DNA of 64,000 nucleotides, from assembly GCF_900143515.1 (NCBI RefSeq), contig NZ_FSQT01000002.1, positions 2,419,501-2,483,500 on the forward strand. Reading direction: 5' to 3'. Below the pieces are notes generated by a model, which was given only the letters and a program-made list of their open reading frames with translations, did not search any database and was not told the origin of the DNA. The position numbers were made by a program, and so were the translations under genes. Position 1 is the first letter of the stretch; each line of letters begins with the position of its first letter. This DNA comes from Micromonospora cremea. GTDB lineage: Bacteria; Actinomycetota; Actinomycetes; Mycobacteriales; Micromonosporaceae. Positions 16,179 through 23,689 of the stretch are shown here, one piece after another.

Positions 16179-16198
16179 ACGGGGGTGGTCCCGGCGGT

Positions 16199-16320
16199 GC
16201 GCTACCGTCTTAGCGACCACTCCGCAGCGAAGCCGGTGCGAAACCCGGCGCTGTCCCGCAACTGTGATGCCCCGTCCTGACGGCGGGGACGAGCCAGGTC
16301 GCCTGCGGATCGGTCGCGAC
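16199..16320 (+). promoter_or_regulatory. Cobalamin (B12) riboswitch aptamer
   Basis: The hallmark core CTGTCCCGCAACTGTGA is at 16251-16267, preceded by GCCGGTGCGAAACCCGGC, and the B12 box (GCCAGG...CCTGC) is at 16292-16306. Stems form between GCGACC (16213-16218) and GGTCGC (16312-16317), and between CCGCAG (16222-16227) and CTGCGG (16303-16308). It lies directly upstream of a B12-type ABC transporter operon, the expected target. Confidence 0.95.
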
Positions 16321-16366
16321 ACGCGCTCTCGAGGAAGGGCGCCTCGTGGGCGGGCGTACGAAAGTC

Positions 16367-16402
16367 CCTGTCGGCGAAGCACCACACTCCTCGACCGACA
16401 GG
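16367..16402 (+). promoter_or_regulatory. Riboswitch expression platform: hairpin over ribosome-binding site
   Basis: CCTGTCGG (16367-16374) pairs with CCGACAGG (16395-16402), whose last bases are part of the AGGAGG ribosome-binding site for the ATG at 16410. When cobalamin is bound this hairpin would block translation initiation (inference from the usual logic of this riboswitch class). Confidence 0.6.
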
Positions 16403-16409
16403 AGGCCCC

Positions 16410-17345
16410 ATGTCCAGACGTACCCCCCGGATCTTCGCCGCGACCCTCGCGGTCGCCGCACTCGCCCTCGGCGCGTGCGCGGAGAAGACCGCCGACGAGC
16501 CGGCCGCCGGCGGCAGCTCCGCGACGGTCACCTACCCGGTGACGGTCGGCCCGGTCACGCTCGACAAGCGTCCCGAGAAGATCGTCTCGCTCTCGCCCAC
16601 CGCCACCGAGATGCTCTTCGCCATCGGTGCGGGCCCGCAGGTGAGCGCGGTCGACGACCAGTCCAACTACCCGGCCGATGCGCCCAAGAGCGACCTGTCC
16701 GGCTTCCAGCCCAACGCCGAGGCGATCGCCGCGAAGAGCCCCGACCTGGTGGTGCTCGCCAACGACACCAACAAGATCGTCGACCAGCTCGGCAAGCTGA
16801 AGATTCCGGTCTACCTCACCCCCGCGGCGATCACGCTGGACGACTCGTACCGGCAGATCGCCGACCTGGGCACGTTGACCGGGCACGCCGACCAGGCGAC
16901 CGACGTCACCGGCCGGATGAAGGACGACATCGCCAAGCTGGTCAAGGACCTGCCGCAGCGCGCCGAGAAGCTCACCTACTACCACGAGCTGGGTCCGGAG
17001 CTGTACAGCGTGACCAGCAGGACCTTCATGGGCTCGCTCTACAGCCAGGTCGGTCTGACCAACATCGCGGACCCGGCCGACGCGGACGGCAAGAACGGCG
17101 GTTACCCGCAGCTGTCCCAGGAGTTCATCGTCAAGGCCAACCCGGACTTCGTCTTCCTGGCCGACTCCAAGTGCTGCCAGCAGAACGCCGACTCGGTCGA
17201 GGCACGCAGCGGCTGGGCCGGGCTGACCGCGGTGAAGAACAACCAGGTGGTCGCGCTGGATGACGACATCGCCTCGCGCTGGGGCCCGCGGGTCGTGGAC
17301 CTGCTCCGGGTCATCATCGACGCGGTCGCCAAGGTGCCCGCGTGA
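16410..17345 (+). CDS. btuF: Cobalamin-type ABC transporter substrate-binding lipoprotein
   Basis: Captures a corrinoid (probably vitamin B12 or cobinamide) outside the membrane. The signal peptide ends in the lipobox LALGAC (Cys24), so the mature protein is lipid-anchored. The BtuF/FhuD fold is shown by RPEKIVSLSPTATEMLFAIGAG and ADPADADGKNGGYPQLS, and the C-terminal region has a Cys-Cys pair (KCCQQ). The 311-residue length is normal. Substrate choice rests mainly on the cobalamin riboswitch upstream; iron-siderophore binding proteins share the fold. It is the first gene of btuF-btuC-btuD. Confidence 0.88.
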   Translation: MSRRTPRIFAATLAVAALALGACAEKTADEPAAGGSSATVTYPVTVGPVTLDKRPEKIVSLSPTATEMLFAIGAGPQVSAVDDQSNYPADAPKSDLSGFQPNAEAIAAKSPDLVVLANDTNKIVDQLGKLKIPVYLTPAAITLDDSYRQIADLGTLTGHADQATDVTGRMKDDIAKLVKDLPQRAEKLTYYHELGPELYSVTSRTFMGSLYSQVGLTNIADPADADGKNGGYPQLSQEFIVKANPDFVFLADSKCCQQNADSVEARSGWAGLTAVKNNQVVALDDDIASRWGPRVVDLLRVIIDAVAKVPA

Positions 17346-17358
17346 CCGTCGTCCGTCG

Positions 17359-17406
17359 GTGAGCGCGAGGAGTGAGCCGGGGTTGCGAGCCTCGCAGTCG
17401 CGAACG
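17359..17406 (+). repeat. Short intergenic repeat, copy 1
   Basis: Begins GTGAGCGCGAGGAGTG and ends GTCGCGAACG, with a related copy at 33058-33113. Here it fills the gap between btuF and btuC. Confidence 0.55.
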
Positions 17407-17418
17407 GAAGAAGGCACG

Positions 17419-18534
17419 GTGACCGGGGCGCCACTGGAGGCCACCCCGGCGCCACCCACCCGGCCGGCCGCGACGCCACCCGCGTCGCGGCCCGCCGGGC
17501 TGCGCAAGCGCTGGCTGGTCGCCGGCGTGTTCGCGGTGCTCCTCGCGCTGGTCGCCGGGGTGTCGCTCGGCCCGATCAGCCTGCCGCCGGGCAGCGTCGC
17601 CGCCGAGCTGCTCAACCTGATACCCGGGGTGCACCTGGAGAGCGGGCTGACCGAGCGGGAGATCGCCATCGTCACCGAGCTGCGGCTTCCCCGGGTGGTC
17701 CTGGGCCTGCTCGTCGGCGGCCTGCTCGCCCTGGCCGGCGGTTGCTACCAGGGGGTGTTCCGCAACCCGCTCGCCGACCCGTACCTGCTCGGCGTGGCCG
17801 CCGGCGCCGGGCTCGCGGTCACCGCGGTGATCGCCCTCGGCGGCGTCGGCCGGCAGGGCGCGATCACCGGGCTGCCGCTGACCATCCCGCTGGCCGCGTT
17901 CGCGGGCTCGCTGCTCGCCGTGACGATGACCTATCTACTCGGTGGCGCCGGTGGGCGGAGCCGGTCACCGGCGATGCTGATCCTGGCCGGGGTGGCGGTC
18001 TCCGCGTTCCTCTCCGCCGGGCAGACGTACCTGCTGCAACGGCACTCCGACAGCATCCAGCCGGTCTACTCGTGGCTGCTCGGCCGGCTGGCCACCGCCG
18101 GCTGGCACGACGTGCTGCTGGTGCTGCCGTACGCCGTGCTGACCACCGTGGTGGTCCTGCTGCACCGCCGCGAGCTGGACGTCCTCGCGGTCGGCGACGA
18201 CGAGGCGAAGAGCCTCGGTCTGCACCCGCAGCGCTCCCGCTACCTGCTGATCGCGGCCGCCTCGCTGGGCACCGCCGCGGCGGTCTCCGCGACCGGCCTG
18301 ATCGGCTTCGTCGGCATCATCGTGCCGCACACCGTCCGGCTGCTCGCCGGGGCGAGCTACCGGGTGATCCTGCCGCTGTCGTTGCTGTTCGGCGCCGCGT
18401 TCCTGGCGTTGACGGACGTGGTGGCCCGCACCGCCGCCGCGCCGGCCGAGATTCCGATCGGGGTGGTCACCGCCCTGCTCGGCGGCCCGTTCTTCGTGCT
18501 CGTGCTGCGTACCGCACGGCGGGTGCTGACGTGA
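17419..18534 (+). CDS. btuC: Cobalamin-type ABC transporter permease
   Basis: Membrane subunit that forms the translocation path. After a Pro/Ala-rich N-terminus of about 30 residues come about ten hydrophobic segments. The FecCD/BtuC signatures are NPLADPYLLGVAAGAG near residue 118, the LGLHPQ loop that contacts the ATPase, and GLIGFVGIIVPH near residue 297. GTG at 17419 has AAGG upstream and gives 371 residues; the family is usually 330-350, the rest being the N-terminal extension. An earlier start is possible because a repeat sits just upstream. Its stop overlaps the btuD start (GTGA). Confidence 0.9.
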   Translation: MTGAPLEATPAPPTRPAATPPASRPAGLRKRWLVAGVFAVLLALVAGVSLGPISLPPGSVAAELLNLIPGVHLESGLTEREIAIVTELRLPRVVLGLLVGGLLALAGGCYQGVFRNPLADPYLLGVAAGAGLAVTAVIALGGVGRQGAITGLPLTIPLAAFAGSLLAVTMTYLLGGAGGRSRSPAMLILAGVAVSAFLSAGQTYLLQRHSDSIQPVYSWLLGRLATAGWHDVLLVLPYAVLTTVVVLLHRRELDVLAVGDDEAKSLGLHPQRSRYLLIAAASLGTAAAVSATGLIGFVGIIVPHTVRLLAGASYRVILPLSLLFGAAFLALTDVVARTAAAPAEIPIGVVTALLGGPFFVLVLRTARRVLT

Positions 18535-19346
18535 GCCCCGAACCCGCCGCCGGCCCGGACCGCGCGGTTGGTGCGCCGGCGGTCGAGGTGCGGGGGTTGC
18601 ACGTCAGCCTGGACCGCACGCCGATCCTCACCGGCGTCGACCTCACCGTCGCCGCCGGCGAGTGGGTCACCGTGATCGGTCCGAACGGCGCCGGCAAGTC
18701 GACCCTGCTGCGCGCCGTCGGCGGGCTGCTGCCCGCGCCGGGGGCGATCTCTCTGTTCGGTACGCCGAGCGCCGCGCTGCGCCGCCGCGACCGGGCCCGG
18801 GTGGTGGCCACGGTGGCCCAGTCCCCGGTGGTGCCGCCGGGCATGTCGGTGCTGGACTACGTGCTGCTCGGCCGCACCCCCTACATCCCGCCACTGGGCC
18901 GGGAGTCCGCCGCGGACGTGACCGCCGTGCACGACGTGCTCGACCGGTTGGACCTCACCGGCTTCCACCGCCGGGAGCTGGCCACCCTCTCGGGAGGTGA
19001 ACGGCAGCGGGTCTTCCTCGCCCGGGCGCTGGCCCAGGGCGCGACGCTGCTGCTGCTCGACGAGCCGACCAGCGCACTCGACATCGGCCACCAGCAGGAG
19101 GTGCTGGAGCTGGTCGACCAGTTGCGCCGCGAGCACGGCCTGACCGTGCTCGCCACCATGCACGACCTCTCCCTGGCCGGCGAGTACGCCGACCGGATGG
19201 TGCTGCTCGCCGACGGCCGGGTGGTGGCCGTCGGGACCCCGCACGAGGTGCTGACCGAGCATCTGCTCGCCACCCACTACCGGGCCAGCGTCCGGGTCGT
19301 CCCCGGCGCCCACGGGCCTCTCGTCGTCCCCGTCCGACCCCGCTGA
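18531..19346 (+). CDS. btuD: Cobalamin-type ABC transporter ATPase
   Basis: Energises the transporter. Walker A is GPNGAGKST, the ABC signature LSGGERQR, Walker B LLLLDEP, and the H-loop ATMHDLS. PYIPPLGRES before the signature is typical of FecE/BtuD-like ATPases. GTG at 18531 overlaps the btuC stop, so translation is coupled. The 271 residues include a short proline-rich start and a C-terminal extension of about 20 residues. It converges on the VOC gene with 9 nt between stop codons. Confidence 0.92.
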   Translation: MSPEPAAGPDRAVGAPAVEVRGLHVSLDRTPILTGVDLTVAAGEWVTVIGPNGAGKSTLLRAVGGLLPAPGAISLFGTPSAALRRRDRARVVATVAQSPVVPPGMSVLDYVLLGRTPYIPPLGRESAADVTAVHDVLDRLDLTGFHRRELATLSGGERQRVFLARALAQGATLLLLDEPTSALDIGHQQEVLELVDQLRREHGLTVLATMHDLSLAGEYADRMVLLADGRVVAVGTPHEVLTEHLLATHYRASVRVVPGAHGPLVVPVRPR

Positions 19347-19355
19347 GCCGGGCGG

Positions 19356-20129
19356 TCAGTCGCCGTCTGGGCCGAGGTCGATGACGGAGAAGAGGGCCCC
19401 CTGGGGGTCGCGCAGGGCGGCGAACCGGCCCGCCGGGTTGTCCCGGGGCGGCACCAGGATGGTCCCGCCGAGCTCGGCGGCGCGGGCAGCGGCGGCGTCC
19501 GCGTCGGCCACCGCGAAGTACACCGTCCAGTACGCCGGCAGGTCGGCCGGGAAGTCGTCCGCGAACGGTGGCATCATCCCGGCGACGATGTGCGTCCCGA
19601 GCCGCCACCCGGTGTACGTCATCCCGCCGACCGGCTGGTCGTCCGGCTGCCAGCCGAACACCAGCTCGTAGAAGACCTTCGCGCCCTCCGGGTCCGGGGT
19701 GACCAGCTCGGTCCAGCTCATCGCGCCCGGCACGTTGAACACCTCGGCGCCGGGCATCGCCAGCGGTTGCCAGACGCTGAACGTGGCGCCCGCCGGGTCG
19801 GCGAAGACCGCCATCCGACCTCGGTCGAAGACCTCGAACGGCGGCACCACGACCTGCCCGCCGGCCCGTTCGACCCGGCCGGCGACCAGTTCCGCGTCGT
19901 CGGTGGCGAGGTACGTCGACCAGATCGGGACCTGATCGGGTATCGCCGGCGGCCCGGCTCCGGCCACCGGGCGGCCGTCGAGCTGGAAGATGGTGTAGCC
20001 GCCCGCTTCGGGCTCCGGTGTCACCTGGCCGGTCCACCCGAACAGCTCGGGATAGAAGCGCCGCGCGTCGGTCAGGTCCGGGGTGGCCAGGTCGGCCCAG
20101 CAGGGCGTACCCGGCGGGACGGTGCTCAC
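19356..20129 (-). CDS. VOC (glyoxalase/bleomycin-resistance fold) protein with two domains
   Basis: Two vicinal-oxygen-chelate domains in tandem (residues about 8-120 and 135-250), each starting with a W-x-L/E-L-x-TPD block (CWADLATPDLTDARRFY; SWTELVTPDPEGAKVFY) and ending with FADPAGATFSV or LRDPQGALFSV. The family covers metal-dependent lyases, dioxygenases and drug-binding proteins; this two-domain, 257-residue type resembles actinomycete proteins annotated only as VOC or hydroxylase-like. The GTG start at 20129 follows GAGAGGGG. Metal ligands cannot be assigned safely. No operon partner. Confidence 0.82.
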   Translation of the reverse strand: MSTVPPGTPCWADLATPDLTDARRFYPELFGWTGQVTPEPEAGGYTIFQLDGRPVAGAGPPAIPDQVPIWSTYLATDDAELVAGRVERAGGQVVVPPFEVFDRGRMAVFADPAGATFSVWQPLAMPGAEVFNVPGAMSWTELVTPDPEGAKVFYELVFGWQPDDQPVGGMTYTGWRLGTHIVAGMMPPFADDFPADLPAYWTVYFAVADADAAAARAAELGGTILVPPRDNPAGRFAALRDPQGALFSVIDLGPDGD

Positions 20130-20222
20130 GTCAAGACCCCTCTCGGCCCGGCGGCCACGACGGCCCCCTGCCGGAATCCTGGCACCGTCGCGCCGCGGCC
20201 CGGGGCGGAAACGGACGAATCG

Positions 20223-20960
20223 TCAGCTGAACCGGCGACCCTCGTCCCGCCGGTACGCCCAGCCGGCGAGCGTGGCGAGCAGCACCACCCAGACGCCGAG
20301 CATGACCACCGACAGCGGCTGGATCCGGTAGTCGCTGACCGCCGCCCAGATCAGTTCGGCCGCACCCCGGGTGGGCAGGAACGGCGCGATCGTCTCGATG
20401 AACCCGGGTGCCTCGCCCGGTGCGGAGAGCAGGCCGCCGCCGAACGCGAGCGGTAGGAAGACCACCTGCGCGACGACGATCGCCGCCTTGCTCGGCAGCG
20501 AGTAGCCGATGGCGAGCCCCATCAGGGTGAACGGGACCGAGATGACGGCCACGGTGCCGGCGGCCAGGAGGAAGGCCGCCGGGCTGATCCGGGCCGCGGT
20601 CAGCGTCGCGCCGATCACCACGACCGGGATCAGCGAGAGGTACGTCAGCGCCAGGCCGGCCAGCACCCGGCCGGCGAACCGGGGTGCCGGCCCGGCCGGC
20701 AGGGTCCGGGTGTACGGATTCCACGGCTGGTCGCGGTCCTCGGCGACACCGACGCCGTACTGGAAGATGTTGGCGCTCATCACCGAGAAGGTGACCATCG
20801 ACGCGGTGGCCAAGGTGGCGCCGACCGGGTCGTCGCCGGCGAACGGCACCACGAAGAAGATCATCGCGGCGGCCGGGAAGAAGGCGCTGCCGAAGATGGC
20901 CACCGGAATCCGGATGATCTCCAAAAGCTGGTAGCGGGCGTGGACCAGGGCGAGCTGCAC
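20223..20960 (-). CDS. ABC-2 type transporter permease
   Basis: Membrane subunit of an exporter, with about six hydrophobic segments. FQYGVGVAEDRDQPWNPYTRTLPAGP fits the cytoplasmic loop of ABC-2 permeases of the drug or polysaccharide export type. The 245 residues match the family. The start (GTG at 20960) is 13 nt after the stop of its ATPase gene at 20974-21903. Last gene of a four-gene operon (membrane protein, winged-helix regulator, ATPase, permease). Substrate unknown. Confidence 0.85.
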   Translation of the reverse strand: MQLALVHARYQLLEIIRIPVAIFGSAFFPAAAMIFFVVPFAGDDPVGATLATASMVTFSVMSANIFQYGVGVAEDRDQPWNPYTRTLPAGPAPRFAGRVLAGLALTYLSLIPVVVIGATLTAARISPAAFLLAAGTVAVISVPFTLMGLAIGYSLPSKAAIVVAQVVFLPLAFGGGLLSAPGEAPGFIETIAPFLPTRGAAELIWAAVSDYRIQPLSVVMLGVWVVLLATLAGWAYRRDEGRRFS

Positions 20961-20973
20961 GGTGATCGCCTCC

Positions 20974-21903
20974 TCAGGCGGTGGTCGGTCGGCCGCCGGC
21001 AGCGGCGGCGGTGACGGGCTGGTCCCCGGTGGTGGGCTCGCTCCCGTTGGTGATGGCGAGGAACGCCTCCTCCAGCGAGGTGGGCCGGACCTCCAGGTCG
21101 GCGAAGGCGGTCCCGGCGGTGACCAGCGCCCGGACCAACTGGTCGGCGTCGGTGGTGAGCAGGTGCAGCCGGCCGTCGATCCGTTCGGTGCGGACCACGC
21201 CGGGCAGCTCGGGCAGGTCGTTGGCGACCAGGCTGACCCGGCGTACGCCGACGATGCCGCGCACCGCGTCCACCGTGTCGTCGGCGAGCACCCGACCCTG
21301 CCCGATCACCACCACACGGCGGGCCAGCGCCTCCACCTCCTCCAGGTAGTGGCTGCTCAACAGGACGGTCCCGCCGTCGTCGTGGAACGCCCGGATCGCT
21401 TCCCACAGGGTGTGCCGGGCGGCCACGTCCAGGCCGGTGGTCGGCTCGTCGAGCAGCACCAGCCGGGGACGGCCGACGAACGCCAGCGCCACCGCCAGCC
21501 GACGGCGCTGCCCGCCGGAGAGGCCGCCGGTCTGTCGTCGGGCGAGGTCACCCAGGCCGAAGCGGTCGAGCAGTTCTCCCCGGGGCACCGGGTCCGGGTA
21601 GTGCGCGGAGACGAAATCGACGACCTCACCGACGCGCAGCGTCCCGGGTAGGCCGGTCTCCTGCGGGGTGACCCCGATCTGTCTCCGGGACGCCGGGTCG
21701 CGGGGGTCGCCGCCGAACAGCTCGACCCGCCCCGAGCTGGCTCGGCGCAGACCGACCAGCAGGTTCATCAGGGTGCTCTTGCCGGCGCCGTTCGGGCCGA
21801 GCAGGCCGACCAGCTCACCGGCCCGGACGTCCAGGTCGACACGGTCGAGGGCGAGGACGTCGCCGTACCGGCGGCTGGCCTGGTCGGCTCGCGCGAGAAT
21901 CAT
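20974..21903 (-). CDS. ABC transporter ATPase (drug/lipid export type)
   Basis: Walker A GPNGAGKST, signature LSGGQRRR, Walker B LVLLDEP and an H-loop (LLSSHYLEEVE) place it with CcmA/DrrA-like exporter ATPases, and a C-terminal domain of about 100 residues is typical of that group. 309 residues. Its ATG overlaps the stop of the upstream regulator gene (ATGA), so the two are translationally coupled. It pairs with the permease just downstream. Confidence 0.92.
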   Translation of the reverse strand: MILARADQASRRYGDVLALDRVDLDVRAGELVGLLGPNGAGKSTLMNLLVGLRRASSGRVELFGGDPRDPASRRQIGVTPQETGLPGTLRVGEVVDFVSAHYPDPVPRGELLDRFGLGDLARRQTGGLSGGQRRRLAVALAFVGRPRLVLLDEPTTGLDVAARHTLWEAIRAFHDDGGTVLLSSHYLEEVEALARRVVVIGQGRVLADDTVDAVRGIVGVRRVSLVANDLPELPGVVRTERIDGRLHLLTTDADQLVRALVTAGTAFADLEVRPTSLEEAFLAITNGSEPTTGDQPVTAAAAGGRPTTA

Positions 21904-22211
21904 GACTGCTCCTTCGACGAGGTGGGGTCGAGCAGAGTGCGGATGGCTTCGGTGTACTCCTCGAACGCCAGCCGACCCCGCCGGCTGAGCCGGACCAGGG
22001 TGGCCGGAGTGCGTCCACGATGGGTTTTGCTGATCTCGACGTAGCCGGCGTCCTCGAGCTTGCGCAGGTGCACGGAGAGGTTGCCGGCGGTCATCGCGAG
22101 CAGTTCCTGTAACCGGGGGAAGGTGATCCGGTCGCCGTCGCCGAGTGCGGAGAGGCTGGCGACCACGCGCAGCCGGGCCTGTGCGTGGATCACCGGATCC
22201 AGCTCGGTCAC
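21900..22211 (-). CDS. Winged-helix transcriptional regulator
   Basis: A 103-residue single-domain regulator. The helix-turn-helix ITFPRLQELLAMTAGNLSVHLRKLEDAGYV and wing ISKTHRGRTPATLVRLSRRGRLAFEEY match the MarR/PadR-like winged-helix group often encoded beside ABC exporters. GTG at 22211 overlaps the stop of the upstream membrane-protein gene and gives a protein starting at the conserved part. By position it is expected to control its own operon (inference). Confidence 0.85.
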   Translation of the reverse strand: MTELDPVIHAQARLRVVASLSALGDGDRITFPRLQELLAMTAGNLSVHLRKLEDAGYVEISKTHRGRTPATLVRLSRRGRLAFEEYTEAIRTLLDPTSSKEQS

Positions 22212-22846
22212 TGGCGGCGCCGCTGTCGCAGCCGCCCGAGCACCCCGGCGGTCAGAATCCCGCCACCGCCGGCCAGTGCGATCACCAGCGCGTGCCAGCC
22301 CGGCCCGGCGAACGCCCCGATCACGTTGATCACGCTGATCCAGACGCCCAGCCGGAACAGGTTCCGGTCCAGCCAGATGGCTCCGCCCGCCATGTGCAGC
22401 GCGCCGGTCAGCCCGACGGCGGTCGCCGACCAGAGCAGCGCCGCCAGGTCGTGCGGCAGGTGGTTGGTGACCCGGCCGAGCGCCGCGTACACGCTCACCG
22501 AACCCAGGGCCCAGGAGCAGCCGTACCAGAGCCCACGCCGGGACGAGTTCCCGCTCACCTGGCCGTACGCCCGTGCGCCGGCCACCGCCTGGATCACCGC
22601 GGCGACCGCCAGCAGGACGAAGAGGACGGTCAGGGGCAGCCAGTCGGGTAGCCGGACCAGCACCCGATCGTCGGGGGAGAAGCGCAGGAAGAACAGCCCG
22701 AAGCCGACCAGCCAGGCGACACCCCACGGCCAGTAGAGAATCCGGGCGTCCGGTTCGAGCCGGCGCGCGGTCGCCACCCGCTGCTCGCGGATCAGCTGGA
22801 GCGCTGCCGCGGGATCGGCGGGCGGCAGGTCGTCGTCGAGGTCCAC
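22208..22846 (-). CDS. Integral membrane protein, first gene of ABC operon
   Basis: A 212-residue protein with an acidic, charged N-terminus of about 40 residues and then about five hydrophobic segments. I do not recognise a named family; similar proteins with a LIREQR region are found upstream of regulator-ABC exporter sets. GTG at 22846 is preferred because TAAAGT ends 7 nt upstream (leaderless); an in-frame start at 22873 would place the -10 inside the gene. The stop overlaps the regulator start. Confidence 0.72.
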   Translation of the reverse strand: MDLDDDLPPADPAAALQLIREQRVATARRLEPDARILYWPWGVAWLVGFGLFFLRFSPDDRVLVRLPDWLPLTVLFVLLAVAAVIQAVAGARAYGQVSGNSSRRGLWYGCSWALGSVSVYAALGRVTNHLPHDLAALLWSATAVGLTGALHMAGGAIWLDRNLFRLGVWISVINVIGAFAGPGWHALVIALAGGGGILTAGVLGRLRQRRRQ

Positions 22847-22853
22847 GCAAACT

Positions 22854-22859
22854 ACTTTA
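22854..22859 (-). promoter_or_regulatory. -10 hexamer of ABC operon (leaderless)
   Basis: On the minus strand TAAAGT is followed by 7 nt and the GTG at 22846. This is the only recognisable promoter for the four-gene operon. Confidence 0.5.
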
Positions 22860-22980
22860 CGCCACAAAGCCAATGGCGCGCGACCCCGGCGTCATCGCCT
22901 GGGAGACCGCCGGCGGCGCGGAATGCCTATGGTGGAAAACCGTGCGGCTGACCAGTCGCACGGACACAGGGGAGGGTTCC

Positions 22981-23079
22981 GTGTCGTGCCCGAGCGGTGA
23001 GCTGGAGGTCCAGCCGGAGGCGGTGACGGCGTTTGCCAAGGCGTCCACCGGCCGGTCGGCCCGCCCGGACCGATACTGA
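22981..23079 (+). CDS. Possible 32-residue small protein
   Basis: A GTG at 22981 follows GGGAGGG and opens a 32-codon frame that ends 4 nt before the next gene. The product has LEVQPEAV near its start, faintly like the N-terminus of WXG100/ESX-type proteins, but it is far too short for one. It may be a remnant, a leader peptide, or not translated. Confidence 0.25.
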   Translation: MSCPSGELEVQPEAVTAFAKASTGRSARPDRY

Positions 23080-23083
23080 GCCG

Positions 23084-23689
23084 ATGGCGGACATCAGCTA
23101 CCAGGAACGGCTGACCCAGCTCGTCGAGCCGGGGGAACGGGTGCTCGCCGTCGCGAAGACGGAGATCGCTCAGGGCGTCCTGCCGCCCGACCCGCCGGCC
23201 GCGGAGCCGCCGGAGCCCTCCGGCGGGGGCGGCGGTGTCTCCGGCGTGCTGCTCAACGTGCTCTCGCCGCTGCTCTCCTTCCCGGCGGGGGACCGGATCG
23301 TCGACCGCGTCACCCACGGCGTGGCCGGCCGGGGATCCCCCGGCTCACTCGCCTCGACGCTGCAACACTCCCGGCGACCGGTGCCTCCGGCGACCACCCT
23401 GGACGACACGGTTCTCGCCGTCACCGACCGACGGCTGCTGGTCTGCGCGTCCGGGCCGGTGAAGCTCTGGTCGAGCCGGGCCGACGACGAGCGGGCGGTG
23501 GCCGGCACTCGCGTCGTCTGGTCGGCGCCCCGGGCCGCGGTTGCCGACGCCCGGGTGGGTTGGCACCGGCTCAACCCGAAGCGACTTCGGGTGGAGTTCA
23601 CCGACGGCTCGTGGTTGGCCTTCACGGTGCCGATCGCCGAGCCCGGCAAGCCGCTGCGTGAGATCGCCTCAGCCCTCTCCGACCGCTGA
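23084..23689 (+). CDS. Protein of unknown function, PH-like C-terminal region
   Basis: A 201-residue soluble protein. Residues 1-35 are mixed helical, residues 40-60 are Pro/Gly-rich, and residues 105-200 show a beta-strand pattern (TVLAVTDRRLLVCA, RLRVEFTDGSWLAFTVP) like bacterial PH-type domains, ending in a helix. No catalytic motif is visible. ATG at 23084 is the first start with the conserved part in frame. Its 3' end overlaps that of helD by 21 nt on the opposite strand. Function unknown. Confidence 0.65.
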   Translation: MADISYQERLTQLVEPGERVLAVAKTEIAQGVLPPDPPAAEPPEPSGGGGGVSGVLLNVLSPLLSFPAGDRIVDRVTHGVAGRGSPGSLASTLQHSRRPVPPATTLDDTVLAVTDRRLLVCASGPVKLWSSRADDERAVAGTRVVWSAPRAAVADARVGWHRLNPKRLRVEFTDGSWLAFTVPIAEPGKPLREIASALSDR

